A stretch of DNA of 64,000 nt from Paulinella micropora (GCA_019918135.1 WBZZ01000594.1:1-64000), one strand, 5' to 3'. Numbered from the stretch's first letter, positions 28,673 to 38,039 are shown. Program-made: numbers and translations. The notes: a model not told the origin generated them from the sequence alone.

Positions 28673-29553
28673 ATGTTTTCTGTCTTGGCCATCATCGCGT
28701 CTGTCGTCTCTGGTCAAGAGCCCAGTGCCGAGGCCTTGGCCTTTGCCTCTACCTGGCGAGTGCGGGCTGGTCAAACCCTCGAGCTGCCAGCCATGGTAGG
28801 GGTCCTCAAGCCCGCCCCGTTAACTGGGGGGATAATAGCACGTCTGCTCCCTGCCCTAGTCTGCCCAACCCTTGCGCTCATGAATACCAAACCGACGGAA
28901 TCGTCTCCGTCACAACCTTGGCCGATCTCATCGGCTGGACTATGGCAAATGCAGCGCAGACCACACGCGACTCCCTCCTCGGCATCGAAAGTTGGGGCAA
29001 CCTCATGCTAAACCCCCGGAGCGGCCAGCACTTCTACAATTGCACACAGCTTACGTCTCTGCCCTCGTACCCCCCGCCGGCTACCTACAAGCTGACCTCG
29101 CTGGACCATTCCTTTTCTCTAGCAAGAAACCTTAGCAGCGGCGCTATTGGGCAGTGGGATATCTCGGGTGTGACTACTTTGCGAGGCGTGTTTGCTAAAG
29201 CTACCAAGTTCAACCAAGACCTGAGCGCCTGGGACACGACCCGCGTACTCGACGCCACAGTGGCTTTTCTGCAAGCCGAAAGTTTCAACAGCCCCTTGGC
29301 AAACTGGTCTTTGCCTAACCTGATCGACGCCTCCGCCATGTTGTCTCAGGCCACAAGCTTCAATCAGCCCTTGCAGTCATGGAAACTACCTTCGCTTCGG
29401 CGCGCCAATGCCATGTTCATGGGCGCCGCCGCCTTCGACCAAGACCTATCCACCTGGTCTTTAAACCCCTCCCTCAACTGTCAGTACTTTGCTTGGGACA
29501 GCAAACTGCAGCCTACCCACTACCCCCGCCACCTGCCTAGCAACTGTCTCTAG
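28673..29553 (+). CDS. Secreted BspA-like (DUF285) leucine-rich protein, one frameshift
   Basis: ATG 28673 begins a signal peptide (MFSVLAIIASVVSG) and a segment STWRVRAGQTLELPAM, typical of the start of BspA/DUF285 proteins. The first frame runs to 29011 but loses sense at a run of six G near 28828. The other frame then gives WGDNST ... HEY, the WGD element of this family, and continues to 29553. DUF285 repeats follow: FNQDLSAWD, FNSPLANWS, FNQPLQSWK, FDQDLSTWS (residues ~180-270). Full length is about 290 residues. Such proteins are surface adhesins in bacteria and are numerous in algae and other protists. It was probably acquired from a protist host. Confidence 0.7.
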
Positions 29554-29735
29554 CCCACAGTCTCGCCTGGGCTGCTGTTCCAAGGTTAGTCCTGTCCCAA
29601 ATTATGAGCTCTGCGCAACAACGCAAAAAAAAAGTGCGCAAGGGGTCGCGCGACCGCGACCAGTGCTAAAAATGGACCCGGTCGGGATCTTTCAACACCG
29701 GGCCCGACGGTTCAAGTCTCTCTCACAGACACTCA

Positions 29736-29766
<31 letters not shown>

Positions 29767-30122
29767 CTCCCCCTCCCCCCCCCCCCCAAAGACAATGCCA
29801 CAGCATCCAGAAGCACAACTGCAGCTAATTTTTGCAGATAAAACACTTGCGTGTGCATCACACCCCCCCCCTTTTGCCCGCGCCCAGGGGGGGGGCGCCC
29901 CCCCCCTCTTTGTCACCTGACCTGGGGGGGGGCGCCCCCCCCTCTTTGTCACCTGGTCGGGGGTGGGGCGCCCCCCCCCCCCTCCTCGAGAAATAGAAAA
30001 AGAGATAGGCGCGTTTTAGTAGTAAGTATACGCTTGGCAAGTCTTTGCAGACAAACACTTGCGTGTGTTTTCTTTTTTTGTTTTTTTTTAAGTAAATACA
30101 GATTCCGACGCTTTGGCACTTT
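29554..30122. repeat. Convergent intergenic region: CT microsatellite and three tandem G/C palindromes
   Basis: Between a plus-strand and a minus-strand stop. Around 29720-29760 is a (CT)n microsatellite, then C-runs. At 29880-29985 three tandem units of ~40 bp each pair a G-run with GCGC and a C-run, joined by TCTTTGTCACCTG. An AT-rich stretch with TTTTTTTTTAAGTAAATA lies near 30085. No gene is seen. The location between convergent 3' ends fits bidirectional transcription-stop hairpins. Confidence 0.55.
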
Positions 30123-30830
30123 TTAAACCGGTGACAAATATCCGGCGGTGGCAACTGGCGCCCAAGAAAGCCAGCCTCCTGCTGGGCTGCTTGTGGCGCA
30201 GATTGTGTTGGGAACCCAAACAAGTTGTGTCCAAACTAGCGTCTCTCGAGGTATCGAGGGCGCGCAGCAAGCCACGAGGGGTTTGCGGCGATCAACGACA
30301 GACCGGGCTTTGGCCACGCGCAGAACACGACCGAGCAGTACATGAGAGGTCGACAGAAAAGTGCGTGCGTCTTGTAGCTGACGGTAGGTAACGAAACAAA
30401 AACCTCGGTGGGAGGCGCGACGCCCGCGGCGGAACTTGAGCTGTACATTTATCACAGGACCAAAGGCGCTAAAGTATTGCTGTAGCATTTCGAGCGTGGC
30501 AGCCGAGGGCAGATTACCCACGTAAAATTTACGGGTGTACAGGCCTGCACAACCGGGCGCTTGCCACTCGGCGGGTCGACAGTCTATTGTCCGGCCGAGA
30601 CAAGTTAGACCTCCGGCCGAGATTAGTCGCTGCGCGCCCTCCGCGCTGCTGAAAGTAGCAAACGCAAAACCCCGTGTCTGCCCAAGATGGAGCAGACAGT
30701 TTTCAGAGCTGGCGGCGGCTATGGCCCCCCGGATTTGCTCTTCGGTGGCGCCCGCCGGAAGGCCTCCCAAAAAAACTTGGCGACTCAGCAGCTCTGTGCG
30801 GGCTGCAGTCTGTGCCTTTTTCTTTTGCAT
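30123..30830 (-). CDS. RNA-binding protein with two RRM domains
   Basis: From ATG 30830, 235 residues. RRM1 (residues ~17-90) has RNP2 VFLGGL and RNP1 RGFAFATF. RRM2 (~100-180) has RNP2 FYVGNL and RNP1 RGFCFVTY, followed by LLGRVLRVAKA. The two RRMs side by side resemble hnRNP A/B or Musashi-type proteins. The C-terminal ~50 residues have no domain. It is divergent from the recombinase-like gene with 43 bp between ATGs, so the promoters overlap. Likely roles are in viral or host mRNA processing or stability. RRM proteins are uncommon in large DNA viruses. Confidence 0.88.
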   Translation of the reverse strand: MQKKKAQTAARTELLSRQVFLGGLPAGATEEQIRGAIAAASSENCLLHLGQTRGFAFATFSSAEGAQRLISAGGLTCLGRTIDCRPAEWQAPGCAGLYTRKFYVGNLPSAATLEMLQQYFSAFGPVINVQLKFRRGRRASHRGFCFVTYRQLQDARTFLSTSHVLLGRVLRVAKARSVVDRRKPLVACCAPSIPRETLVWTQLVWVPNTICATSSPAGGWLSWAPVATAGYLSPV

Positions 30831-30873
30831 GGCTGCTTTACAGCTTAAGTTATTAAAGGCCTGAGGCACAAAG

Positions 30874-33756
30874 ATGTCTTGCTCAGAGGGCGAGGACAGC
30901 GACTGGTATGGCGACGACGAAGAGGCAGCAGAAGAGTCGGTGGGGCGAGGCGCATGGCCTGGTTTCCGTGGACTGCGCCATATAAACGTGAGCGGCGACG
31001 AAGCAGAAGAAGAGGACGACGGCGACGACCCCCGCCCGGACGAGGAGAAAGACGGAGTGCGCGCTGCACCCGCTGTTTCCGCCTGGACAGAGTGCGCGAC
31101 GGAGCCCCACGTTGTACAGGTCTTAGAACAGCTAGAGCTCTACCTATCCCAGCCCTTTAACCCGGCGCGAGCGGGACGAATGCTGAGCGCGGCCACCATC
31201 AGAAAACACCTGCGCAACGTTGCCCGTTTCGTAAACTTTGCGGGCAACCACCCGCGACCACCGGTGCGGGACCTTTCCGCGGCACTGGGGGACCCTACCC
31301 TGCTAACCAGCTTCGCCGACTATTACTCACGCTTCTACAAGTCCGCTACGCTGCGCGCCTACCTTGAGAGCCTGCTGCACCTGTCCGATTGCCTGCGCGC
31401 ACAGCGTGGCTACGACGCCTGGCGACAAACGCGCTTTTGGCTGGGCAACCTACGAGGGCAGGCCCTTTACTACGCCGGGGTTGAGAACAAGTACGTTCCC
31501 CCCGCCCGAGCGCCTTGGTCTCTGTGGCAGCTGCAGGTCTTCCGGGCGGCGGCCATTGCCGACTACCTAGCACACTACGAGCAGGACTGCCGGGCCTGCC
31601 CCCTGGGCCTAAACAGAGCCAACTACGTGAAGCAGCGGGAACGACTGCTTCGCCCCTTGTACGTGGCCGCGCTGTGCCTCACACTCGTTCCGCCGGTCTC
31701 GCGCTCTTTCATTCTCGCCTACCTCGAGCTGCACAGGTCGCTCCAGCGCGACAGCAAGGGCTTCTGGTGCCTCAGCCTGGTCGACCCCTTCGCGCTCAGC
31801 ACCCTCAACAACAAAACGCGCACCCAGCACGGCGGCTTCCGAATCCCGCTCTGCCCGCAGGACTGGCCCACCGCCGACTTTCCCGCCGACCTGGCCCCCG
31901 TCGGCTTTGTGCGCAACCGCCACACCAGCGGCTACTCCTCCCTACTAGACTTCTGTCTGCTCGACATCGAGCAACGCGTCTGGCCCGCTTTCGCGGGGCT
32001 CACGGGCGAACCCGCGCCCGTTGCCCCAGCAGCACCCGCCGCCCAGGCCGGCGGCAGCGCGCACGCTCGTCTATTGTTCCCTGGCGCGCTGGCCTACAAG
32101 ACGTACGACAACTGGGCTAGCGACGAGGCCTCGCGTCGTCGGCCCCTGCGCCCCGCCGAATGGGCCAACTTCTTCCGCTCTATCCTGCAGCACTACGCGC
32201 CGTTGATCCGGATCACCACCGACGGGGGAAAGGGGGTGGATTGGCTGGAGAGAGGCATAGGCCCCGCCAACGAAGACTGGGCCCGCACTTTTACCCCCAA
32301 GGCCACACGTCCGCTCAGCGAGACCATGCTGCACGACCTCGAAGCCAGCGACCTGCCCGGCCTGCTCAACATCCCCTCCTTACCCGCTTACCATTCCTCT
32401 CTCTCGACCGATGACCTGGGCATCTTGGCGCGCGGCGCGCAGCACACTTTGCGCACGGTACAAAACTCCTATATCCTCCCCATCTTTTTCGAACGCAGGG
32501 GGCGCGAGTTAGTTAACTGGATAGACCTCGTCTTGCGTCCGCCACAGTGGCACGCGAGCTTCGACTCTGTCGGCAACCGCTTCTCCGTGCGGGTCAGCTC
32601 GGCCGCCCAGGAGCTCACCGAGCGGTTCTCACCAGAGGGCACGGCCCTCGAACCCCTGCCCGAAAGCGCCCGGCGCAAACGCGAGGCCGACCTGGAGGCT
32701 CTGTCGCACCTGCGTGGCTGGGACATTATCCGAGGCACGGCCAGCCTGCGCGCCGCCGCAGAGACGGCGGCCGGCGCCCCGTCCGGCGGGGAGGGAGGCG
32801 CCAACCCCGGCCGCGACGACGACGACGACGAGGACAAGAAAACACACCCAGCCACCCCTGTGCAAAACTTACCGCCACGCACTAAGCGCGCCGCCGCCGC
32901 TCGGCGCCGCACTTCCGCCGAGGGCTCGCCCCCCGTGCTGGGCTTTGAAGTGCAGGGTTTCCAGCAAGTAGCTCTGCGCTGGGGTACAAGGCACAACCAG
33001 CCGCGAGAATTCTGGAAAGAGTTCGCAAGCCCACAAGACCGTCAAGGCCATCAGTGGCAAAAGTACACCGTCTGGGCGCCCTTGTCAGAAGAACAGCTAG
33101 AGCAAGTCAAGCTCGGGTTCAACCAAGAAAACGAATATTGGGCAGAAGTCCAAAGGCTAATGCGCCTGGGCGGACATGAACAGAAAATCGAGCTCATCCC
33201 GCCCACCGACCTCTGGGCGCACCGCAGGAATTCCAAGTATCAGAAAAGCGACCGCCTAGACGTCCGCTATGCTTACAGATTCCTGGTCAAAGACTTGAAA
33301 TATGGCCACTGGCCTGCCCAGTACCTCTTTACCAAGGATATACTGGATTATTACGGTAGTTCAAGCGGAAGCAAACGAGCGGCAATCTTGATCTCCCTGC
33401 AAAACTTCCTGCAAAACAACCTCAACTTGCAGGAAATCACTCTTTTCCCCGGCAGGCCCGACCTAGCAATCGTGAAATTTGCCACGGGCGCCCCGGACAG
33501 AACCGGACAAAAACTCTCCTCCGAATACTGGGGCCCTTTCTTCGAGAGAAACTGGTGCATTTTTCCGGTGGCTTTATTGAAAGCTGATTCAGACATTAGC
33601 GAGGCTGAGTGGGCAAAACGCTGGAATCTGTTAAGAGGACGAGAGCGCCTAGGCACCCTCGATCGAGAGGCTTTGCCCGAGCCCATGCGCCCTGCTAAAC
33701 TATACATTCCCAAGCAAGTTGTGGCCGCCATCAGAGTTAAGCTGTGGCTTGAATGA
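30874..33756 (+). CDS. Tyrosine-recombinase-like protein with ~420-residue C-terminal extension
   Basis: ATG 30874; 960 residues. After an acidic N-terminus, residues ~80-240 resemble a SAM-like core-binding domain (LSAATIRKHLRNVARFVNF). Candidate catalytic residues are Arg277 (PPVSRSFI), Lys314 (NNKTRTQ, in a probable beta-hairpin), Arg479 (ATRPLSET), His524 and Tyr533 (QHTLRTVQNSY). The His-to-Tyr spacing of nine and the Arg-to-Lys spacing of 37 equal those in the neighbouring gene at 33923. The HxxR box is atypical, since no His precedes Arg479 at the usual place. Residues ~540-960 are an extra region containing an acidic linker and a domain with no recognised family. Such recombinases integrate or resolve DNA; Crypton-like elements are one possible source. 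Confidence 0.6.
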   Translation: MSCSEGEDSDWYGDDEEAAEESVGRGAWPGFRGLRHINVSGDEAEEEDDGDDPRPDEEKDGVRAAPAVSAWTECATEPHVVQVLEQLELYLSQPFNPARAGRMLSAATIRKHLRNVARFVNFAGNHPRPPVRDLSAALGDPTLLTSFADYYSRFYKSATLRAYLESLLHLSDCLRAQRGYDAWRQTRFWLGNLRGQALYYAGVENKYVPPARAPWSLWQLQVFRAAAIADYLAHYEQDCRACPLGLNRANYVKQRERLLRPLYVAALCLTLVPPVSRSFILAYLELHRSLQRDSKGFWCLSLVDPFALSTLNNKTRTQHGGFRIPLCPQDWPTADFPADLAPVGFVRNRHTSGYSSLLDFCLLDIEQRVWPAFAGLTGEPAPVAPAAPAAQAGGSAHARLLFPGALAYKTYDNWASDEASRRRPLRPAEWANFFRSILQHYAPLIRITTDGGKGVDWLERGIGPANEDWARTFTPKATRPLSETMLHDLEASDLPGLLNIPSLPAYHSSLSTDDLGILARGAQHTLRTVQNSYILPIFFERRGRELVNWIDLVLRPPQWHASFDSVGNRFSVRVSSAAQELTERFSPEGTALEPLPESARRKREADLEALSHLRGWDIIRGTASLRAAAETAAGAPSGGEGGANPGRDDDDDEDKKTHPATPVQNLPPRTKRAAAARRRTSAEGSPPVLGFEVQGFQQVALRWGTRHNQPREFWKEFASPQDRQGHQWQKYTVWAPLSEEQLEQVKLGFNQENEYWAEVQRLMRLGGHEQKIELIPPTDLWAHRRNSKYQKSDRLDVRYAYRFLVKDLKYGHWPAQYLFTKDILDYYGSSSGSKRAAILISLQNFLQNNLNLQEITLFPGRPDLAIVKFATGAPDRTGQKLSSEYWGPFFERNWCIFPVALLKADSDISEAEWAKRWNLLRGRERLGTLDREALPEPMRPAKLYIPKQVVAAIRVKLWLE

Positions 33757-33922
33757 GTCTTGTGAACATCCCGTAGCTTGCATATTCCTTGATACACCGT
33801 TTGATTCAGTCTCGACAAGGGGGGGAGCGCCTCCCTGCCTCTTCCCTCTCCCTCTCCTAGTTTTCAGTGCCAAAGATTAAAACTTTGTCAAGGATTTTCT
33901 TTTTTATTAAAGCAAGAAAAAG
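33757..33922. promoter_or_regulatory. Intergenic copy of the dispersed AGTTTTCAGTGCCAA motif
   Basis: 33858-33912 holds TAGTTTTCAGTGCCAAAG, then ATTAAAACTTTGTCAAGG and TTTTTTATTAAAGC, immediately before ATG 33923. The same block, in either orientation, occurs many times in the repeat region and at other gene borders (for example 20071, 36380). It is either a transcription signal or the end of a dispersed repeat. Confidence 0.5.
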
Positions 33923-35457
33923 ATGCCATGGCCCTTGCTGGCAGCGGTGCCGGGCTCGCTGCCGACGAGGCGCGTGGGGGAACGCTTGGAGGATGAGATG
34001 CAACGCTTTTATGCAGAGGCTCTGTGTAAGCCCTTTCGAGCAGAAAGAGTGGGCCCGGTCAGGTCGGGGCCCCGCGCCGTAGCAGGCGCAGAGATTGCTG
34101 TCCTGTCGTTCTTGGGTTTTCTGAGCCAAACAGCTGAGCCCCGCGTTTGCGCCGGGCGCCGGCTGCCCTCGCTAGAGTCAAGTCTGTTTTTCTTTGTTGC
34201 CAGAGAGGGCGTCTGGCGCACCACCCTGCGCCGCCAACTGCCGGCCTGGGTCGAGCACTTGACCAGGCAGCCGGATATGTCCTGGGAGAGGTGCCTTTTC
34301 CTGGTGACTAGCCTGCGCGGCCCGGTCCTGTGCACCGCTGCCTATTACAAAAGGCGGCGTGGTGCTGGAGGGGCGAGCTCCATGCAGCAGCAGCGACTCT
34401 CTCCGGAGAGACGACGCACGTCTCTGGTAGTAAGCGCCGCCCGGATTTTCAGTGCCGCCATCAAGAACCTGCGCATGTTGGCCGACACGGAACAATCCTT
34501 TCACCCCAAGGAGAGAGAGCTCGCAGTAAGCTTGGCGGACCTGGCCGCCGCGCGCAACTGGGCGGGGCGCCGCTATTTGGCCCGGTACGGAGCGCCCTTG
34601 CCTGCGCGCGACCTCACGCGGGGGCTGGTTCAGCAGGCGGCCCGCGCCCAGGAGCCAGGGCTCTCGCGCTGCCGGGATCTGCTAGACTTGCTGCTGCTGT
34701 GCCTTTTCAGTCAGTGCCCCATGCCTAGATCGGAGATCATCTGCAAACTGCAGTTTGGAGTTACGCTGCGCCGCGGCGGCACGCCCGCCAGATATTGGCT
34801 AGATCTCAGCAACCCCTTTGAACTGGCGGCGATTCACAAAACAAGTCGATTCTATTACGATCGTCAGTACAAGCAGCCGTTGCCCCTGCAGCGGCTCCGC
34901 CTGCCCAACAACGACGGCGCACAGCAAGTCCACCTGCTCACTCGGGTCTTGGACGAATGGCGGCTTTGGGCCCGCGAGGATGGCCCCGATGCAAAAGAGA
35001 CAGCGGCGGCAGGCGGCTTCGTGTTTTCCGCGCGCTACCCTGGGCTCCGGAGCCCTCCCGGGTCACCGCCCCCGGTGGCGGGGCTTGCTCGCCCAGAGCT
35101 GCTCGAGCGGCTGCTGGCCGACTCGCTGGCCCGCACAGGGTTTGCGTCGCCCGAGCGCGCCGCCACGCTCCGCCTCTTCCACCTGCGCAAACTCAGCGAG
35201 ACCTTTCTCTGGCAAAACGCAGGAGGGGCCGCCGCTGTCCCCCCCCAGACCCCTCCGTCACCACCCAGCCCCCGCGGGTCGGCCAGCTGCGCAAGGTTCG
35301 CGCACTGGCCGCCAACTACCACGAGCACAGTGAGAAAACGGCGCGCCAGCACTACGTGGCTTTTAGTGACTTTCGCTGCAAACTTCTGACCATCCTGCAC
35401 CTTTTGGAACCTTTATGGGAGTCTCTGCCCGAGGCCCCGGCCCGCTCCTCCTCCTAG
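33923..35457 (+). CDS. Tyrosine-recombinase-like protein (frameshift at a C-run)
   Basis: ATG 33923. The first frame is sound to about 35240, where a run of eight C (35239-35246) precedes a shift; the second frame ends at 35457, total about 510 residues. Candidate catalytic residues: Arg269 (CPMPRSEII), Lys306 (IHKTSRF), Arg in FHLRKLSET, and, after the shift, His and Tyr nine residues apart in HSEKTARQHY. The segment NPFELAAIHKT matches DPFALSTLNNKT of the upstream gene. This is the more typical tyrosine recombinase of the pair (HLRK resembles the HxxR box). The two genes run in tandem, 166 bp apart. An intact product depends on whether the C-run is correct. Confidence 0.65.
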
Positions 35458-35819
35458 TTAGCGCAAGTACAAGATTGCTAAAATAAAATATTGTCCAAAC
35501 ATTTCACTTGATTATAGGGCACAATCGGGCTAGTAAAATTTTTTAATAATTTCAAAACCAACTTCTTAGTCTTTAGTCCGCTTATATCGGCTGGGGGGAG
35601 CAAAAATAAGTCAACTTTTTTTGGAGCCCACAGAGGGGGGGGGGCGCCCCCCCCCCTACTGGAGCGGCAAGGAGGGGGGGGGGGCACCCCCCCCCTTGGA
35701 CACGTATGCGATAAAGGGTCGGAGGCACAATTCAGGTCACAATTTGCTCGTCGTGTCTTTTGCTTTTTACCTGTGCGTGCTTAATTTAGTGTGTTTTGAT
35801 TCTGTCCCTGTTACAGACA
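35458..35819. other. Intergenic region with two G/C palindromes
   Basis: AT-rich stretch (AAAATAAAATATTG at ~35478 and TTTTTTAATAATTT at ~35540), then two tandem hairpin units (35632-35695) each with a G-run, GCGC or GCAC centre and C-run. A T-rich stretch ending TTACAG precedes ATG 35820, which resembles a splice acceptor but may be coincidence. No ORF is convincing. Confidence 0.45.
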
Positions 35820-36341
35820 ATGCCGCCGCGAATGAAGACTTCAGGCATCGCTACAACTGGCACAATGGCGCCCAGGAAGTCTCTGTACAAAGCAGATGCC
35901 ATGAACACCAAGCGCCAGCGCCCTGAGGCTGCTGGCAAGCAAACCGGCTCGACCAAGAAAGCCAAGACAGCGCCGAAGGTCCAAGAGTTCGCGTTGGTTT
36001 TGCGTAGTGATGAGCCGATCGATAAGCCCTGGTCCAAGCAACGCCAGCAGTGCCGCCAAGTGTACGAAGACATTGCCAGCTCCGAGGAGAAATTGAAGGG
36101 GCTTTGCCGACGGGTTGCGGAGTGCAAGGAGGACGAGCTCCGTGCCTTGAATTCGACGCTGCTGCAGGCTTTGGTGGGCGCGAGTTCCATAGCAGAGTCT
36201 CACAGATTAGCCATGCAAACAATTACAGAACTTGGATGCGACAGTTGCTGTCATTACCCCTGCGACAAGTGTGGCGAGCTGAACCATTGCGAGGATGCGT
36301 ACAAATGCGTCTGCGGCTTGGGTGGTGCGTCGGATGAGTAG
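35820..36341 (+). CDS. Small basic protein with C-terminal Cys cluster
   Basis: ATG 35820; 173 residues. The N-terminal ~60 residues are Lys/Arg/Thr-rich (NLS-like TKKAKTAPK), the middle is helical, and the C-terminus has CDSCC, CDKCGEL and CVCGLG, enough for a zinc-binding knuckle. The order basic N-terminus, helices, CxxKCGE ... CxCG, acidic end parallels the gene at 5946 and its copy at 9841, so they may be distant paralogues. Function unknown; a DNA- or RNA-binding role is plausible. Confidence 0.65.
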   Translation: MPPRMKTSGIATTGTMAPRKSLYKADAMNTKRQRPEAAGKQTGSTKKAKTAPKVQEFALVLRSDEPIDKPWSKQRQQCRQVYEDIASSEEKLKGLCRRVAECKEDELRALNSTLLQALVGASSIAESHRLAMQTITELGCDSCCHYPCDKCGELNHCEDAYKCVCGLGGASDE

Positions 36342-36439
36342 AATGTGAGAAGAAATCTTTTATTAAAGCTCGATGGTTTTACACTTGGCACCGAGAACTA
36401 AAAAAGGGATAGATTAAAACTTTATCAGGGATTTTTGTA
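36342..36439. terminator. Convergent 3' region with dispersed motif
   Basis: Right after the stop is TCTTTTATTAAAGCTCGATGG, shortened here to TTATTAAAGCTCGATGG, followed by TTACACTTGGCACCGAGAAC and then ATTAAAACTTTATCAGGG and ATTAATTTTT. This is the dispersed motif in both orientations back to back, lying between two convergent stops, which supports a role in transcript 3'-end formation. Confidence 0.45.
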
Positions 36440-36769
36440 TTAATTTTTTTGTACATTCTTAGCTTCAGATGGAGCGAGCGTGCGGGCCGCTGGGCCCAGA
36501 AATTTCAGGCGCGGTCCAAGGGCGGCCAGAGCCTGTTTATGATCTTTTTTGCGCAGTTCCACAAACATGGCGTGAGTTCTTGCCCCTGTGTTCGACAAAG
36601 GGACCTGGGCTGTCCCCAGCACAGTTTTGTCATCACTTGTCATAATAAATTTCTGCCAGAGCATAAATACCAAGAGCAGCAAGGCCCGCGCCAACGACAA
36701 CAGAAAAGCAGCTCCCTTTATCGATCTGATCCGCGACGCTGTGCCTGCCGGCGACGTTGTTTTCTGCAT
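36440..36769 (-). CDS. Small single-pass membrane protein
   Basis: ATG 36769; 109 residues. A short N-terminus with Arg/Lys is followed by one hydrophobic segment (AAFLLSLARALLLLVFML, residues ~20-37). The rest is a soluble Lys-rich domain. Topology is probably type II or III. No family recognised. Confidence 0.5.
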   Translation of the reverse strand: MQKTTSPAGTASRIRSIKGAAFLLSLARALLLLVFMLWQKFIMTSDDKTVLGTAQVPLSNTGARTHAMFVELRKKDHKQALAALGPRLKFLGPAARTLAPSEAKNVQKN

Positions 36770-36811
36770 TTTGTACTTTAAAGCGTAACTTTCGTTTTTG
36801 TAGGGCTTGTG

Positions 36812-37472
36812 TTAAACTTGCGCACACTTCAGACCCATGCCAAAGTAGATGTGTCCATTCTTGTAGCCGACGTTGCGCTGCCAATCATATTCTTCTATGT
36901 CGCCCAATTCGCGCAGCCACCAGGCCAGCACCCAGGCCTCGTCTTCTGTGACCTCTATGGGGATGTCCCAACCCAGTGCCACCGGCCAGCCATCGTTCAA
37001 AATCTGCCAGGCGACTGAACCGACGTCCAAACCCAAACTTGTGTGCCTAGGGTCGCACAGCACGGGGGCCTGAAAATCGATCTCACGGTCGATGAGCGTG
37101 ATCGTCTATAACTAATTACCTCGTCTTTGTTGCTAGCAGATGTCGTTTCCTCCTCGTCTTCTTTGTTGGCTTGCCACTCTAGTGCTTTGTCCAGCTCCCA
37201 AGCCCAGCACTTCAACACTAGGTTGATGTGGACCGTCTGTAGTGGCGGCGCAGCGTGTCAATGTCTTCGTACCAGCGCTGCTTTGACAGTAGCTTCAACA
37301 GCTCTGTGAACTTGGGCCAGGGCTCTGGCTCCCGCGTATTCCGTCGCCACTGTTCAAAACAATACAGCCCCGCCTTCACTAACAAAGTTGCATCCTCTGG
37401 ATCGTGATTGGCCTTTTTGAGGCACAAATCTATTATGTTCGGCTTCCAAGTAGTTTTATTAAAGTTCGACAA
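36812..37472 (-). pseudogene. Remnant of an uncharacterised gene in three frames
   Basis: Three overlapping minus-strand frames have coding character: 37218-37472 (Trp-rich, helical), 36997-37218 (KCWAWELDKALEWQ, then an acidic stretch) and 36812-37063 (GWPVALGWDIPIEV, WVLAWWLRELGDIEEYDW). Each takes over where the previous one fails, so one gene with two or more frameshifts is likely. None begins with a convincing ATG. The C-terminal segment, rich in Trp and acidic residues, has no recognised family. Confidence 0.4.
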
Positions 37473-37911
37473 AGTCTTCCATTTGCCACTGAGAACGAGG
37501 ACAGGGTTTTGTCTTGATTCTTATCAACCTTGTACACACCTCGAGAAACATGTCATAGCTACTAAATTTCTTGATGCACTCCCGAATCAGGCTTTGCAGC
37601 TTGTCATTGTCGATCGGACCTACGTTGTCGAAGTCTTGGAATGCAAATTCCAGTATCCTGGCCACTTCATTACGTTTGAGGTACAAAGCCACCCCGCACC
37701 CAAAGTCTTCGGTTGCCGCTACTTGGATGGATGCGTACAGCCCTGGAAGGCTAGGAAAACGCTGCTTAAAAGCCTTGTTGAATTCCTCGCCGCCCCAAAC
37801 TCTTAGGCCCTTTGACACCTCCGCAAGCTCATGGCAAAACGTTTCGTTTTGTGTATCAGACGGAGTGACAGGGGTTGTGGTCAGGCCTGCGTCGCAGATG
37901 GTGTCGCGACC
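37459..37911 (-). pseudogene. 5'-truncated gene at the border of the repeat region
   Basis: A frame open from ~37910 to the TAA at 37459-37461 encodes ~150 residues of good quality (FGCGVALYLKRNEVARIL, KLQSLIRECIKKF) but has no ATG at its left end, where sequence changes to repeat-region character. The last ten codons fall inside a copy of the dispersed motif (CAGTGGCAAATGGAAGAC then TTTGTCGAACTTTAATAAA), so the motif supplies the stop codon. It is either truncated by repeat insertion at ~37912 or joined by a frameshift to the fragments downstream. Confidence 0.45.
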
Positions 37912-38039
37912 TATTCACGATGAATAGTTTGAAGAAGGCGCGGGGGAGAGAGGGGGGAAAGGGGGGGGCTTTCTAGGGGCGTTTCCGTAATTCTATCGCC
38001 TTTATCCCATATACCAGTTAAAACAATCAAGCAGATAGC

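Noticed and set aside
29640-29720. GGTTCAAGTC resembling a tRNA T-loop
   Set aside because: No acceptor, D-arm or anticodon stem can be formed around it.
33351-33818. 155-codon minus-strand ORF opposite the recombinase C-terminus
   Set aside because: Frame complementary to a long, well-supported gene; no independent features.
37126-37139. GTAATTAGTTATAG as a minute intron restoring frame on the minus strand
   Set aside because: Fourteen bases is too short for splicing; a frameshift is more likely.
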